Positions 48,969 through 59,307 of a stretch of DNA of 64,000 nt are shown in pieces. A program made the translations under genes and the position numbers. The notes below the pieces were generated by a model. The model made no database searches, was not told the origin of the DNA, and saw nothing but the letters and a program-made list of their open reading frames with translations. The stretch is from assembly GCA_026008535.1 (NCBI GenBank), contig BRKX01000006.1, positions 3,990,501 through 4,054,500 on the forward strand, given 5' to 3'. This DNA comes from Perilla frutescens (Eukaryota > Streptophyta > Magnoliopsida > Lamiales > Lamiaceae). Position 1 is the first letter of the stretch. Each line of letters starts with the position of its first letter.

Positions 48969-49794
48969 CCAGCATTGATTTAAATAGCATCGGCCCAATC
49001 GACATTTTTCAGATGAAATCTGCATTTTATTATTGCATTGAGAAGATTACGTTCCAATTTTTGCCAGATGATTGTCAAATAATTTTAAACTATAAAACTT
49101 TTCAATGAGTTACAAAAAATTAAATGATCAATGAAATGAAAATATAACTGAAAATTCGAATAATAAGGAAAAAAATAATGAAGAAGAAGATTGCTTAAGA
49201 TTTAATTGAAAATTTTCAAAATGAGAAATAAGAAAAAAAATGAATCAATCGAGGTCATTGAATCGTGGAAGAAAAAAAAAAGGGAAGACTACTGCTCTTC
49301 TCATATGGGGCTTTTTTAAAAAAGGGGTTAAATGCCTCTCAAAAAAACTATTGGGCTCATGGGATTAAAATTGCTATTGGCGACAATTTTGCTATTTTGT
49401 CGTTAACTTTTTATTGATATTTCCTTGATTTCTTGTATTAGAAGTATGAACTTCTGATCCCTATGCTTCCCACCCAACCCGACATCAATAGCTTCAAGAA
49501 AAAAAATTAATGTAGCTACAAGTACTTTACTTCAAAGATGTATACATACAAATCAACATCCTTAATAGTTATTTTCAAATAGTTTTAAGAGAGAGAAGAG
49601 AGATTAGAGATAATTAATTGAGCAAAAGATAAGAAAATAAAGAAAGAAAACTTAAAAAAAAATTAAAAAATACACCAAAATACGGTAAGAAAAACACATA
49701 AATTATAAATGAAAATGTTAGAATATTAAATTTGATTTGTTGATGAAAATACATAAATATATCATAGAAAAAAAATCTAGAAACATGATGAAGG

Positions 49795-50300
49795 TCCGCT
49801 GAAAATGATCCGTCTGTATTAAGCTTGACTCAGGGTGCCTCAAGAGGCCGTCAAGACACCATTCTAAACCGAAGAGATCTCGGAACAACGTCGGCGACCG
49901 GCATGAAAGGCACCTGAGGGTAGCAGCCTAACCTAACCAGTGCAAAGGAGAGTGTGTCCCAACAGAAACCAAGAGGCGAAGATGATGTTGTACCTGCCAT
50001 ACTATGTAAGAGACAAAGAAAGGAACACCACGGTGCTTGCGGTTGTTCCTCTCTGTCCAAATAAACCAGAAAGCAAGACATGGAATAAAGAAGTTAATGT
50101 GCTTCGGAGAAGACCGTGGGAACAGTTCCTCCAAAACCCAAAAGCCTGTGCAACAGTGTGTGAGTGTGGTATTGAAATATGAAACCAAATTCGCAACATG
50201 TGCCCATACAGATTTCACAGACTCAGACCAAAGGAACACGTGCTCAATGGACTTGACCTACGGATCAGCACAACACTGACAACGAGTGTCAGGACACTCT
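49795..50300 (-). pseudogene. LINE relic: RT zinc-binding (zf-RVT) and RNase H start
   Basis: The minus strand reads CPDTRCQCC, then VKSIEHVFLWSESVKSVWAH and CLAFWFIWTERNNRKHRG: the zf-RVT region (CxxC, HVF.W, W.IW.ERN..) that follows reverse transcriptase in plant LINEs. Further on (49850-49800), PLEAP, stop, VKLNTDGSFSAD is the start of the RVT_3 RNase H domain. Stops lie where Trp (TGG) would be expected, as expected from C-to-T decay. No RT core is nearby, so the copy is truncated. Confidence 0.7.
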
Positions 50301-50379
50301 AGTAACTAATCTGTGGAGAAGTATTGTATTTGGTAATAATTTGGCTTACATAAATGATACCCACTCACATATTTAAGTG

Positions 50380-50792
50380 GCAATATTCATTGGATTGTTT
50401 ATGATACCAAGAACACGGCTCAGATTTATGTCTTCGCAATTGATGAAGAAGCATTTATTACATTTTCTCTTCCACCCGCTAGTAGTAAAGGGCACTCAGT
50501 GACTGTTTGTGTACTGGAGGATTTCCTCTGTTCAGCAGATTCAGTATCTAATGACGTGATTGATATATGGCAAATGAATATTTACGGAGATGCCTCATCT
50601 TGGGAAATGAAATTTAGGATCAGTCTGGGCTGGAATCTCTACGATGCTCGTTATTACCCTATTGTTTTTTTTAAAGATGGTGACTTGCTTCTATCATTTG
50701 TCATGCTCATAGAGTACTCCAAGAGTGAAGATGAAATTTCTGGTCAATGCATATGCCTTAATTTATATGTGTATATTTATAATATGTTGTAG
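50380..50792 (+). pseudogene. F-box-associated (FBA) domain fragment
   Basis: An open stretch reads SGNIHWIVYDTKNTAQIYVF, then AIDEEAFITFSLPPASSKGH, VCVLEDFLCSADS, VIDIWQMNIYGDASSWEMKF and YPIVFFKDGDLLLSF. This follows the C-terminal 'F-box-associated' domain of plant F-box proteins (GxxHWl..D, L..LdG.LC, iDIWvMkeYGv..SW.k). The F-box itself is missing; upstream the frame is lost near 50370. The end runs into non-homologous residues (LYVYIYNML). Intact relatives recruit substrates to SCF ubiquitin ligases. Treated as a gene fragment because no start or F-box is seen. Confidence 0.6.
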
Positions 50793-51482
50793 TCGTATAG
50801 TAGATAGATAATAGCCCAATGTTAGGGCCTTTATTTCTTGCTAAAATGTACAAGATTCATATTCACTCCCGGATCATAATTATGTAATTTTTGTTGGTCC
50901 GGAAATTTATATGGAGATGATAATTTTGTACTAAAATCATAATCCTCCATTTTAACACTCAATAACTAATTAAAATCACAATACTCATAGGTTCGGTAGA
51001 TCCAAAAATTTATAAAGTGACAATAATATTCAAAACCTAAAATCATAATCCTTCTAGGTCCTATTGGTGGTCCAAAATTTAATAAGGGGATGATAATCGA
51101 GTGATTTTAGTTGGTCATAAAATGTATAATTAGATGATAATTATGTACTCAAATCATAATCCAAGTCCAATTAGTTTGAAAATTTATACATAGATGGTAC
51201 TTGTGTAATTTTGAACATTGGAACAACCGGTGGATATTTTTTTTAACATTCGAAACCTAAAATCCTAATCTTCCTCCATCCGGTTGGTTCGAAAAATTTT
51301 AAGATGATAATTATATAATTTCGAGAGAAATTTGATGGACCATATTAATTATAAAATTTTAATAAGAAACTTTGCGGTTGAAAAGATAAGAAAAATGAAA
51401 TGATTTTTTTAATTTGTTATACTTCTATGTTGCTTCGATAATTCGTCTAAAGCCCTCAGGTCCCCCAATTTCTTGGTCCAGC

Positions 51483-51640
51483 CGTGCACACTGACAACAT
51501 AATGATAATACAAAAAAGTAGAAACTCCAGCTCCCTATGCTCCTCACCCAACCTCGTCAACAATAGCTAAAAAAATCAATGCAACCACAAATACTTCGAA
51601 AATGTATACATACAAATCAACAAACCTTAACAAACATTTT
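51483..51640. repeat. paralogous unoccupied site of the 41.1-49.4 kb insertion
   Basis: GTGCACACTGACAACATAAT and GATAATACAA match the left flank at 41099 (GTGCACACTGACAGCGTAAT, GGTAATGCAA). The sequence directly after, CTCCCTATGCTCCTCACCCA then ATGTATACATACAAATCAAC, matches the right flank at 49459 (ATCCCTATGCTTCCCACCCA, ATGTATACATACAAATCAAC). The two flanks are contiguous here with no insertion. It is a duplicated neighbour of the pre-insertion locus. Confidence 0.72.
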
Positions 51641-52114
51641 GTTCCAAGAACATAAATATAACTGAAAACACATTAAAAAAAAAAAAGAAAAAGAAAAATC
51701 ACAAATTAGAAAAATCCAGATATCTACAAATGACAATGGTAAAGCATTAAAGGCTAAAAGCTAAAATTATCCAATAATTGAAAGCACAACTACATGAGCA
51801 AGAAATCACAAAATAAATATATAAAAAGTTGTAATACCAAATTAAATGACGATACCTAAACTCTCTCAAATAATTTTTCAACTCTCTCGAATGACTACCA
51901 AGTTAATTATTCATGTAAAAATATATTTTGGAACTCTCCCAAAACTTCCCCGTTAACAATGCTCTAGTAGTTGGCTCAGAATTAAACTTACTAAAGTTAT
52001 CCGACCCATTTTTTAATAGGTATGTCTACAACAGTTTTAATAGATATATCTACAACAGCCAACATCTAATCACGAGTGTAAACATAGTATCTCAACCTAA
52101 ATGATATTCGTATG

Positions 52115-52158
<44 letters not shown>

Positions 52159-53139
52159 TAAATCATGATTACACCATATATGTCGGTCGGAACTGATATT
52201 GAAAAACAATGATATATGAGGAATTGAGGCGGCATCCAATTTTATTTTCAGGGTCTCTTGTGAGACGTTTGCATGCATCATGTATGCAACCGACACCCTC
52301 ATTCTTTTTTTTTCTCAAAAATATAGTTTTTAAAATGAAATTATTGAACTCTAATATTAAGTTATGAGCAGTTTGCGCGGTACATTCACCTAGTAATAAT
52401 GCAAAAAAATCATGCTATGTGCTCAATAATTAATTGTTCTGAATTAAATATAAATCATAATTGCTATTATCAAACCATAATTAAGACAAAATAAAGTTTT
52501 TTTTTTAAATATGGCAGACACGTGCTCACGGGTTGATTTGGCGTGTCTTACAAGTAGGGGGCTGGGAGGGGCTCCAGCCCCCCTTAACTGAAAAATTACA
52601 GCATTTTTAATAGGGGTAGTTGGAATTTTTTTTCATAGCCCCTCCAAAAGCGTCGGGCAGTCGGAGAGAATGGAGAAGGAAGAAGGAAGAGAAAAAGGAG
52701 AAGATTGATGTCTTTATTGATCTGGTATGCTTCTCTACTGGAGCTTTCATGGAGGAAGATTTAAAGAAGAAGAAGATACATATATTGTATCTATATATTG
52801 CTAAAGTATAATAATATAATAATATTTGTAAGACTTGAAGTTAAAAAGTTGAAAGTGTTGTTCATATAACAAACACTTTTTAAAGGGAAAAAAACCTCAA
52901 TATCATTTCCAATTCCAATAAGATCATAAACGCATTTAATTTGTAAAATCCAAACTAAAAAAAAAAGTAAAAGACTCATTGAAGTAAAAAAAAAGATTGA
53001 AAGTGTGAAATTTTATTCTCTGTTCGTTATTCGGTCACTATCTCACTCTCACCGAAAGGGTGGGTGCTATTCCAAGTTCTAAATTTCTTAAAGGTATTTT
53101 TGTTTTCTTCAATAATGTTTTTTTCTTTCTATGACTCTG
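51641..53139. other. AT-rich interval, no supported gene
   Basis: It holds an (ATC)n microsatellite at 52116-52158, whose complement gives a poly-Met ORF, and a possible but weak Helitron-like CCTAGT end near 52389. A GGGGCTGGGAGGGGCTCCAG-type patch at 52557 looks transposon-derived. 50793-51482 is similarly featureless. Confidence 0.45.
52116..52158. repeat. (ATC)n microsatellite
   Basis: About fourteen ATC units. On the minus strand this yields a run of Met codons and a spurious ORF. Confidence 0.9.
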
Positions 53140-53300
53140 CAAGTCCCTTGGAAGCTCAAATCGAGATGGCGAGCTGTTCTGGAATTCATTAGTCATATAC
53201 ATTTTTGTGTTTCTCATGTGTATTGAGAAGGCAATCGTGTTGCGGATATTTTAGCTTCTCCTACAGTCTCCTCTGGTTTTTGGACTTTCTGTCATTCCTT
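53140..53300 (+). pseudogene. LINE-type RNase H (RVT_3) C-terminal relic
   Basis: The frame reads QVPWKLKSRWRAVLEFISHI, HFCVSHVY, stop, EGNRVADILASPT. This matches the end of the RVT_3 RNase H domain in plant LINEs ('W.L..RW......S.IYREGN.VAD.LA'). The stop replaces Arg (TGA for CGA). It is on the opposite strand from the LINE relic at 49.8 kb, so a separate insertion or an inverted piece. Confidence 0.55.
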
Positions 53301-54386
53301 GTATTTCCGATGCTATTTTATAGGACTTTTGTTCTCCTGGTTACTTTCGTTTTGCTTAGAGGAGTACTCTTTTTTCCATATGATTTTTCCTACTCTGGAT
53401 TTTCCATATAGATTCTGTGACTTGTGATATCTGGAACTTTTAGGCTTGTTACATTTTTTCCTTTATTTATACAATTCATTTAGGGTTTAAGTTTATATTT
53501 CGAATTGGGGATTTTGTAATTTGTAGAATATGATTATTTGAAAAATTAAAAGTTTTGATGTTGTTGCTATAATTTTACATATTAATTTATATTGAATTTT
53601 GTATTATGTAGATTATGAAGTGATATTATAAAAAAAACTTTGTAATGGTGTTTCCCAGTATATAAGCAGTTCGTATGGCTAGAATATCGTATATCAAAAG
53701 ATGCAACTTTTTATTTTTGGTGTTATCTTTTCATGCTATCAAGTAAAATGGATCGATTTGGAGGTATATGTTATGTTGTTATTATATATAAATATATAAC
53801 TGGGTGAAAAATATATAGAATAAAAATAAAATATATTTTGTTGCTATCTATTGATAAATCGTGTCGGGCGAAACCCCTAAAAGGCTAGAACTCTCTCCAA
53901 ATTATTATTTGATTTTATTTTAGTTTTTGAGTTGGCGTTAATTTCTCTCATCAATGTGACCTTCAAATTAGGGGATAGCCTTTTCTTTCTCAATCTGTAA
54001 GTACTCTTGTTTATTTTTTCTTCTCTACTATCTAACTCTATTTCCAACACACTGAATCTTATTAGAACTTGCTCAATCATATTCATAGCATGCGATTGTC
54101 AATTCTTTGATTTCTGAGGAATCAAATCCAAGTTGTATATTGAGGATTGGGGGTTCTGCTTGATTCGACTTCGGTCGCACATTTTTGGTGAGATTGAACC
54201 CCGTTGTCTGCTTTAATTGAGCTGAATTTCTGAATCTTGGACTGGGATTTTGTTCATCTTCATAGTTAATTCATCAATTGCTTGGCCCTAAAGATTGGGT
54301 TTTTTTTGTGTGTGTGTATATTAATTAGATGCTATAGAGTTTGTATTTTCGAAAGTAGTTGTGTGAAGGAGTTCAATTCGGTGTAG

Positions 54387-55199
54387 ATGGGGAAACCCTT
54401 GTTTTATGAAATTTGGGAAAAACCAGCTACGAGTTGTATAATTGGAATATGCAGTTTGATTTGGTTCTATATTCAGAAAAAGGGTATTGGATATTCACAT
54501 GTGGGATTGAGTTACGAGACTGCATTGGAGGGTCATCATTGGAGGATAATCACATCTGCATTTTCACATATTAGCATTCTTCATCTTGTTTTCAATATGA
54601 GTGCACTTTGGAGTTTGGGGGTTATTGAGCAGTTAGGGCATGTAGGACTCGGTGTAGAATATTATCTTCATTATACGATGTTGTTGGTCGTTTTATCGGG
54701 ATTGCTAGTGCTCGGGATGTACCACATTTTGATCCAGAAGTTCAAGATTGATTACTTCCGGAGAGTGACTGCTGTTGGATACTCTTGTGTTGTTTTTGGG
54801 TGGATGACTATATTGTCGACGAAGCAGCCCAGTTCCAAGCTGGAGCTGTTTGGGTTTCTCTCGCTTCCTATCAGTTTTGCACCGTTTGAGTCTCTCATCT
54901 TCACTTCTATAATTGTGCCACAAGCGAGTTTTATTGGTCATTTATCAGGAATAGTTGTTGGTTATGCCATTGCCTGGGGTTTGATACATGGGATGAACAA
55001 TTACTGGGCTGTGTCTATGTTGGGCTGGATTGTTCTTGTTTTTATTTTTAGTTTGAAGAAGTCTGGTACATACGATTTCAACTTTCTCGAGATTGAATCA
55101 GTGACAGATCCTTCTCTACCATCTGTGAGATTTCTTGCTTCCGGGAATGGCAGAACCCTGCAGATGAGTGCATCTGATGTTGGTGCCAATCTTGTGTAG
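54387..55199 (+). CDS. RBL13: rhomboid-like integral membrane protein (RBL13-type)
   Basis: Uninterrupted single-exon gene of 270 aa. Rhomboid landmarks: WRIITSAF (52-59), the HISILHLVFN stretch (61-70; H66 and N70 as in the HxxxN oxyanion helix), GYSCVVFGW (131-139) with the candidate nucleophile Ser133, and GHLSG (184-188) with the candidate catalytic His185. Five or six hydrophobic helices are evident (about 13-30, 59-80, 95-115, 129-145, 165-190 and 207-222), followed by a soluble tail. The nucleophile motif is GxSC and not the classical GxSG, as in the plant RBL13 group, whose proteolytic activity is uncertain. Length matches that group (about 270 aa). The start is the first ATG of the frame. 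It is probably an organelle or Golgi membrane protease or pseudoprotease; its substrate is unknown. Confidence 0.88.
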   Translation: MGKPLFYEIWEKPATSCIIGICSLIWFYIQKKGIGYSHVGLSYETALEGHHWRIITSAFSHISILHLVFNMSALWSLGVIEQLGHVGLGVEYYLHYTMLLVVLSGLLVLGMYHILIQKFKIDYFRRVTAVGYSCVVFGWMTILSTKQPSSKLELFGFLSLPISFAPFESLIFTSIIVPQASFIGHLSGIVVGYAIAWGLIHGMNNYWAVSMLGWIVLVFIFSLKKSGTYDFNFLEIESVTDPSLPSVRFLASGNGRTLQMSASDVGANLV

Positions 55200-58100
55200 C
55201 TTCTTGAAGGAATTGGCTCTGCATGTGCAATTTACTCCCGACTTGCTGAGGATTATGCAACTATGGTATGTCACAGAACATAGGATTACTAATAAGCTTA
55301 TGTTGCATGGTTCCTTTGATGTCTCAAAAGGCAACATTTATCCCTCGGATCTTAGTCCTCACATGCAGCAGCGATTGTATCCTTGTATCACGGGTTTCTC
55401 TTCTCTTGCTAGTAGGAGATTGGATTTTACTGTGACTTATTATGTATCATCAGTGGTGACTATTGGGATAGGTAAATGAGATTCATTGACTTTCATGTTG
55501 ATTCAGATATGAAGCACTTTTTTTGCTTGTGTAATTGTTTTTCTTTCTCTAATTAGAATACATTGAGTAATAATAAGTGAAAGAAGTAAATCATTACTAT
55601 GCTGAAACATGGTAGAAGAGAAAATTAGTACTGAGACTTCAATTTGCTCAGGTTAAACTGTATCCCAATTTTGAGATTCTGCCCTTTCTTTGCTCAGTAG
55701 ATAGCGTAAAGTAAATGGCTTCTGAGGCTTGCGTGGAAGACTAGAATGACATGTCAATCCTTTCGGAAGAAAATTGATAAAAATAAACCATTATTCAAGT
55801 ACTGAACCATGGGTATTATGCTAGATTAGAATTTTCCTTGACGGGTTTAATATTTGTATTAGGTGTTTTGGCCTTGTTATGATTTAGTCTTATTCAATAT
55901 CTTAAATTTATTACTTTTTTACGCTAACTTTTGTTAGCGTTTGGCCGCATTTCTTGGTGCTGTTAACTTCTAATGTTTATAAAAGATCACTCAATCAACC
56001 AACTCATTTTGTTTGACATTCTGTTTGGATTTTTTGGTTGTTTTCAGTTACAGGAAGCACTAATTTCTGTAGCTTTACTAGTTGTTCTGAAACAATACTA
56101 CCACAGTTTTCATCTTGGGCATATTAATGTTATGCTCAGTTGTTTGTTATTTACTGCACATTAACATCACTAGCTGATTTTGAGGTGGTTAATAGGCAAA
56201 CACCCTCTCCAAGTATCTTTTGTATGTTTGGCTTTGAGCTGCCTAGTTTCAGTTATGAGCATTCTGTGTTTGCATTGTGTTCATAAGGATATGTAGCTGT
56301 CAATCCGTATTTCGGTTGTCTTTCCATTGATCGTATTCGTCCATTAATGCTGTTAGTTTTGTGGGAGGTGGTGTTAGCAAGGCTGATTTTCTGTTGTGTT
56401 TGGCGTCTTGTTTCTTTACTGCAGATCACTCTTTTATCATATTCTTGTTCGAATTGTTGTCCTGATATTGATAGTCTGGTTTGGAATGTGTTGGAAGGAA
56501 TATTACGTTTAGATGTTGTTGAAGAAAGATCGATTTTGTTTTGATATATGGCGTTTGACTCATTTTTTTGTTTTATTTTAAAACAAATGGATGAAGAACC
56601 ACACCAACATGCAATTCAATTGGTATTTGAAAGACGTGTGTACGAATCCCAATCCCCCGTCCCTGACTAAAAAAACAAATGGATGAAGTATGAACCCGTG
56701 CGTTTTGATATGGCGAGAGGCTGCTGACCCATTTTTATTTTATTATTATTTTGTTTTAAAATCATATTTCAGTATGGCATGTTACTATGTTAGCAAGTGA
56801 TATGGGAATTTCGGTTGGATTCCATTTTATGAAAAAAAAAATGCAAATGTTGGGTGTTGTTTTATAAAAAAATTGCTGTTTTTTTTTTCTTTTTAAAGCG
56901 TGTATGATACAATGATGCGTCTGATTGATGTGCAATTTTATATTCTCATAAAGTATTATATTGTGGTTTTTAAAAAGTGGTTCGAGAAATATGTATGATA
57001 TTGATGTACGTTAACTGATATGCGATTTTATATTTCACAAGGTTAGAGAAATCTTGTACAATTTCGTGCATTGGAAATTAACTTTATTTATTAATTGATT
57101 TTATACATTAATTGCAACACGCGCAAAAGTTTCAGACAGATTCGATAAACAACATTTCAAGTAAACTTTTGTACTAGCAAATCTACTTTGTAATAGTCTT
57201 TAACATCGAGTTTCAAATTTACCTGTCTTCAATTGGAAATTTTAATATTTTAAGTCTCTCTCTCTAATATAATAAGATGGAGTCGTGACACTTATGCACA
57301 CATACACACAAAGACACATCACCATCCAATCTAATGAAAATGGAAAGAAGTTAAGAACTTTTTTTTTTACTTATTTCTATTTCTTATTTTGAAACAACTA
57401 ATTAAATTAAGTGCTATAAAAAATTATAAATAATATTTTCTTAATATATATATATAAATAGTAATATTAGCATAAACACCTAATGTTGGTACAAAGATGC
57501 CCGTGGTAAGTTAAACTCAAGATCTCAACCTATACTTGTTCAAGAACACGATTCGAAAAGTGCTCACTCCACCAATGATGAAGAAACCATCAAAGCCCCA
57601 CCAACATATTTTGGTTTTGATTAAAAAAAATGCTGGTTGGAATAGTTGCCAAGTTAAGTATCAGTTAAAGAAGTTCGTTGGGTGCAGTGATTTTGAAGAT
57701 CTAATTTCAATGTTGGCCTTATTTACATTTCAATATTGCTCTTAAATTTCAGCATTGCATATTCTCAAAACATACACAAGAAGCACACAAACTATTCTAA
57801 TCAAAATACACTGATAAGAGTAAAATTACTAAGCTTCTCGATTCAAAACGTGCATTCTAAAACGGCTAACCAGCTTCAACTATCTTCATGAGATTTGCAT
57901 TAGCCATTAGGCATCATTATCAAAGGAAAAAGCCTTCTCCAACTAGACTTTTTGGTCTATTCCTTTAGGACTAACATCTTGCTGATTCTAGGACATATTC
58001 TAGTACTCATTGCCCTGATTCAAAACTTATACAAGTTTTCTGCAGCAGATTTCCATTTTCAGCAGTCAATAAGGCGATTCTCGAATATAAGCTTTAGGTT

Positions 58101-58382
58101 AAGGATCACCTAGATCAAAAGAATACTGTGTTTTGGCATGAATGTGCAAACCTTACTAGTACTAGCTTAAGAAGACATAATTGTTAGTTCTAAAATGCAA
58201 GTATATGAGGAGAACACACGGCATTTCATGTTTTCACATAGCAGCTGCCATTATCAAATGTCACCCTTTAAATTAATGTAAGGACTCCCCTCAAAATGCA
58301 CAAGATTTAGAGCTGCAATAAATTAAATAATACATACCAGTATCTATATTCAATACTAATTGAGTTGTTTATAGAGTAGTAC
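55200..58382. other. 3' region of the rhomboid gene and intergenic DNA
   Basis: No further gene could be supported. 55200-55560 is likely the rhomboid 3' UTR. A SINE-like insertion lies at 56597-56672. Small ORFs (for example 56347-56544 and 57536-57745) show no recognisable domain. The last 1 kb is 3' flank of the minus-strand DUF1336 gene. Confidence 0.5.
56581..56688 (+). mobile_element. very short SINE-like retroposon with 16-bp target duplication
   Basis: AAACAAATGGATGAAG occurs at 56581-56596 and again, perfectly, at 56673-56688. The 76 bp between contain TACGAATCCC, like a tRNA-gene B box, then C-rich CCCCCGTCCCTGACT and an A run. A long perfect duplication plus an A-rich 3' end indicates LINE-driven retroposition. 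The body is shorter than usual plant SINEs (about 100-350 bp), so it is probably 5'-truncated. Confidence 0.6.
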
Positions 58383-59306
58383 CTATGTCTTTTCAGCATC
58401 TTTGGTGGTAGTGTCATGATCAATAGCCCCATTAGAATCATCACTTCGTTGAGCTACTGGATGAATAAGGTGGGAGAATCCCTGCTCGAACGACTTCCAA
58501 AATCGAGCAGGTAAGGATGACTGCAAATTCCCTTCAGATGGCAATTCCATTTGTGTTGCTGCAGCAGCATTGAGCTCAGACAATCTTATAGCTCCTAAGA
58601 TCCGCTCTGGAAGCTCCGATTCAGTTTGACCCTCAATCAGAAAAGCTAGATCAATGGTGAGTGTTGTCAAGTACCCGAATGCAAGATGAACGACTGCACT
58701 TGCAACCATTGAAGATCCAACATCAATATCAACTTCTACGAAGTTTTCCCCCATAGAATATCTGCAGGTATGCACCCGGCCAATCACACATATAGCTTGC
58801 TCGCCAACTGCCTTTTTCACGATCCACGGGCCTTTCACTACATTGGCTATCAACTTGAGTCTTGAATTCTTGAATGCATCATCTCCCTCTAGGAACTGGC
58901 GGATCAAGAGATGTTCGTGGCTAGGTTCCACCCCTACGAAGTATGCAACCATACTATGGTTATCTTTGGTCGGGAGCTGGAAATTGAACGCCCACACGAA
59001 AGGCTTACGACCCTTGGAACATTCATCGTCAATTGATGTCCTAACACGGCCTTTAGGGTTATTTAACAGCTCTGAAACCTTGGTTGGTCCTTTGATCCAG
59101 TCAAAACCAAGTGGCTTCAGAAGGTATTCGCCACCAGGGGTCTTCGCCTTTGTCTTCAGATACTCAGCCCCTCGAACCATGAAAGCATCCCCGTGAGGAG
59201 AAGCCCAACCACTCGGGCAATGATCAGGCTCGAGTAGTGGCACACCGCCTCCTGATTTCACTCTGTCGATCCACTCCTGCCCCTGCTTCTTCTCAAGCAT
59301 TGACAT
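58383..59306 (-). CDS. DUF1336 / EDR2 C-terminal domain protein
   Basis: 307-aa protein with the EDR2_C (DUF1336) domain filling about residues 28-240. Markers: CPSGWASPHGDAFMVRG, NPKGRV, AFNFQLP, YFVGVEP, NSRLKLIANVVKGPWIVKKA, VGEQAICVIGR, ENFVEVDIDVGSSMVASAVV and LAFGYL. Arabidopsis EDR2 carries this domain after PH and START domains and restrains salicylate-dependent cell death; the stand-alone short proteins, as here, have no START or PH part and an unknown role. No signal peptide or membrane helix is obvious. The ATG at 59306 lies one base after a TTTTAG acceptor. Upstream there is a probable 5' UTR exon ending at 60179 (AAAG|GTGATT), so intron 59308-60178 (871 bp) sits in the leader; that exon has no ATG. 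The frame is intact. Confidence 0.88.
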   Translation of the reverse strand: MSMLEKKQGQEWIDRVKSGGGVPLLEPDHCPSGWASPHGDAFMVRGAEYLKTKAKTPGGEYLLKPLGFDWIKGPTKVSELLNNPKGRVRTSIDDECSKGRKPFVWAFNFQLPTKDNHSMVAYFVGVEPSHEHLLIRQFLEGDDAFKNSRLKLIANVVKGPWIVKKAVGEQAICVIGRVHTCRYSMGENFVEVDIDVGSSMVASAVVHLAFGYLTTLTIDLAFLIEGQTESELPERILGAIRLSELNAAAATQMELPSEGNLQSSLPARFWKSFEQGFSHLIHPVAQRSDDSNGAIDHDTTTKDAEKT

Positions 59307-59307
59307 G

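Larger units (their letters stand above)
41133..49440. mobile_element. CACTA-like non-autonomous element carrying a gene fragment and a copia insertion
   Basis: The left end TACTACAACATATTTGCTAT and the right end (reverse complement TAATACAAGAAATCAAGGAA) resemble the CACTACAAGAAA class of CACTA termini. Subterminal GTCGTTAA and GGCGACA words occur near both ends (41158, 41260, 49380, 49399). Flanks match a related unoccupied locus at 51483-51550 that is continuous across the insertion point. Minus the copia element, about 3.1 kb remains. It holds a Rab GTPase exon fragment (43249-43322), a direct repeat of about 65 bp (41384 and 41451), a (TA)n tract at 41297-41326, and no transposase. The first and last bases appear mutated from C/G. 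Confidence 0.62.

Noticed and set aside
52066..52302. Minus-strand ORF with about fourteen consecutive Met
   Set aside because: Translation of the (ATC)n microsatellite.
52360..52395. Third Helitron-like end (GCGCGGTACATTCACCTAGT)
   Set aside because: No convincing hairpin precedes the CTAG, unlike those at 9254 and 21174.
57536..57745. 69-codon ORF between the rhomboid and DUF1336 genes
   Set aside because: No recognisable domain, AT-rich codon use like the surrounding non-coding DNA, no splice or promoter support.
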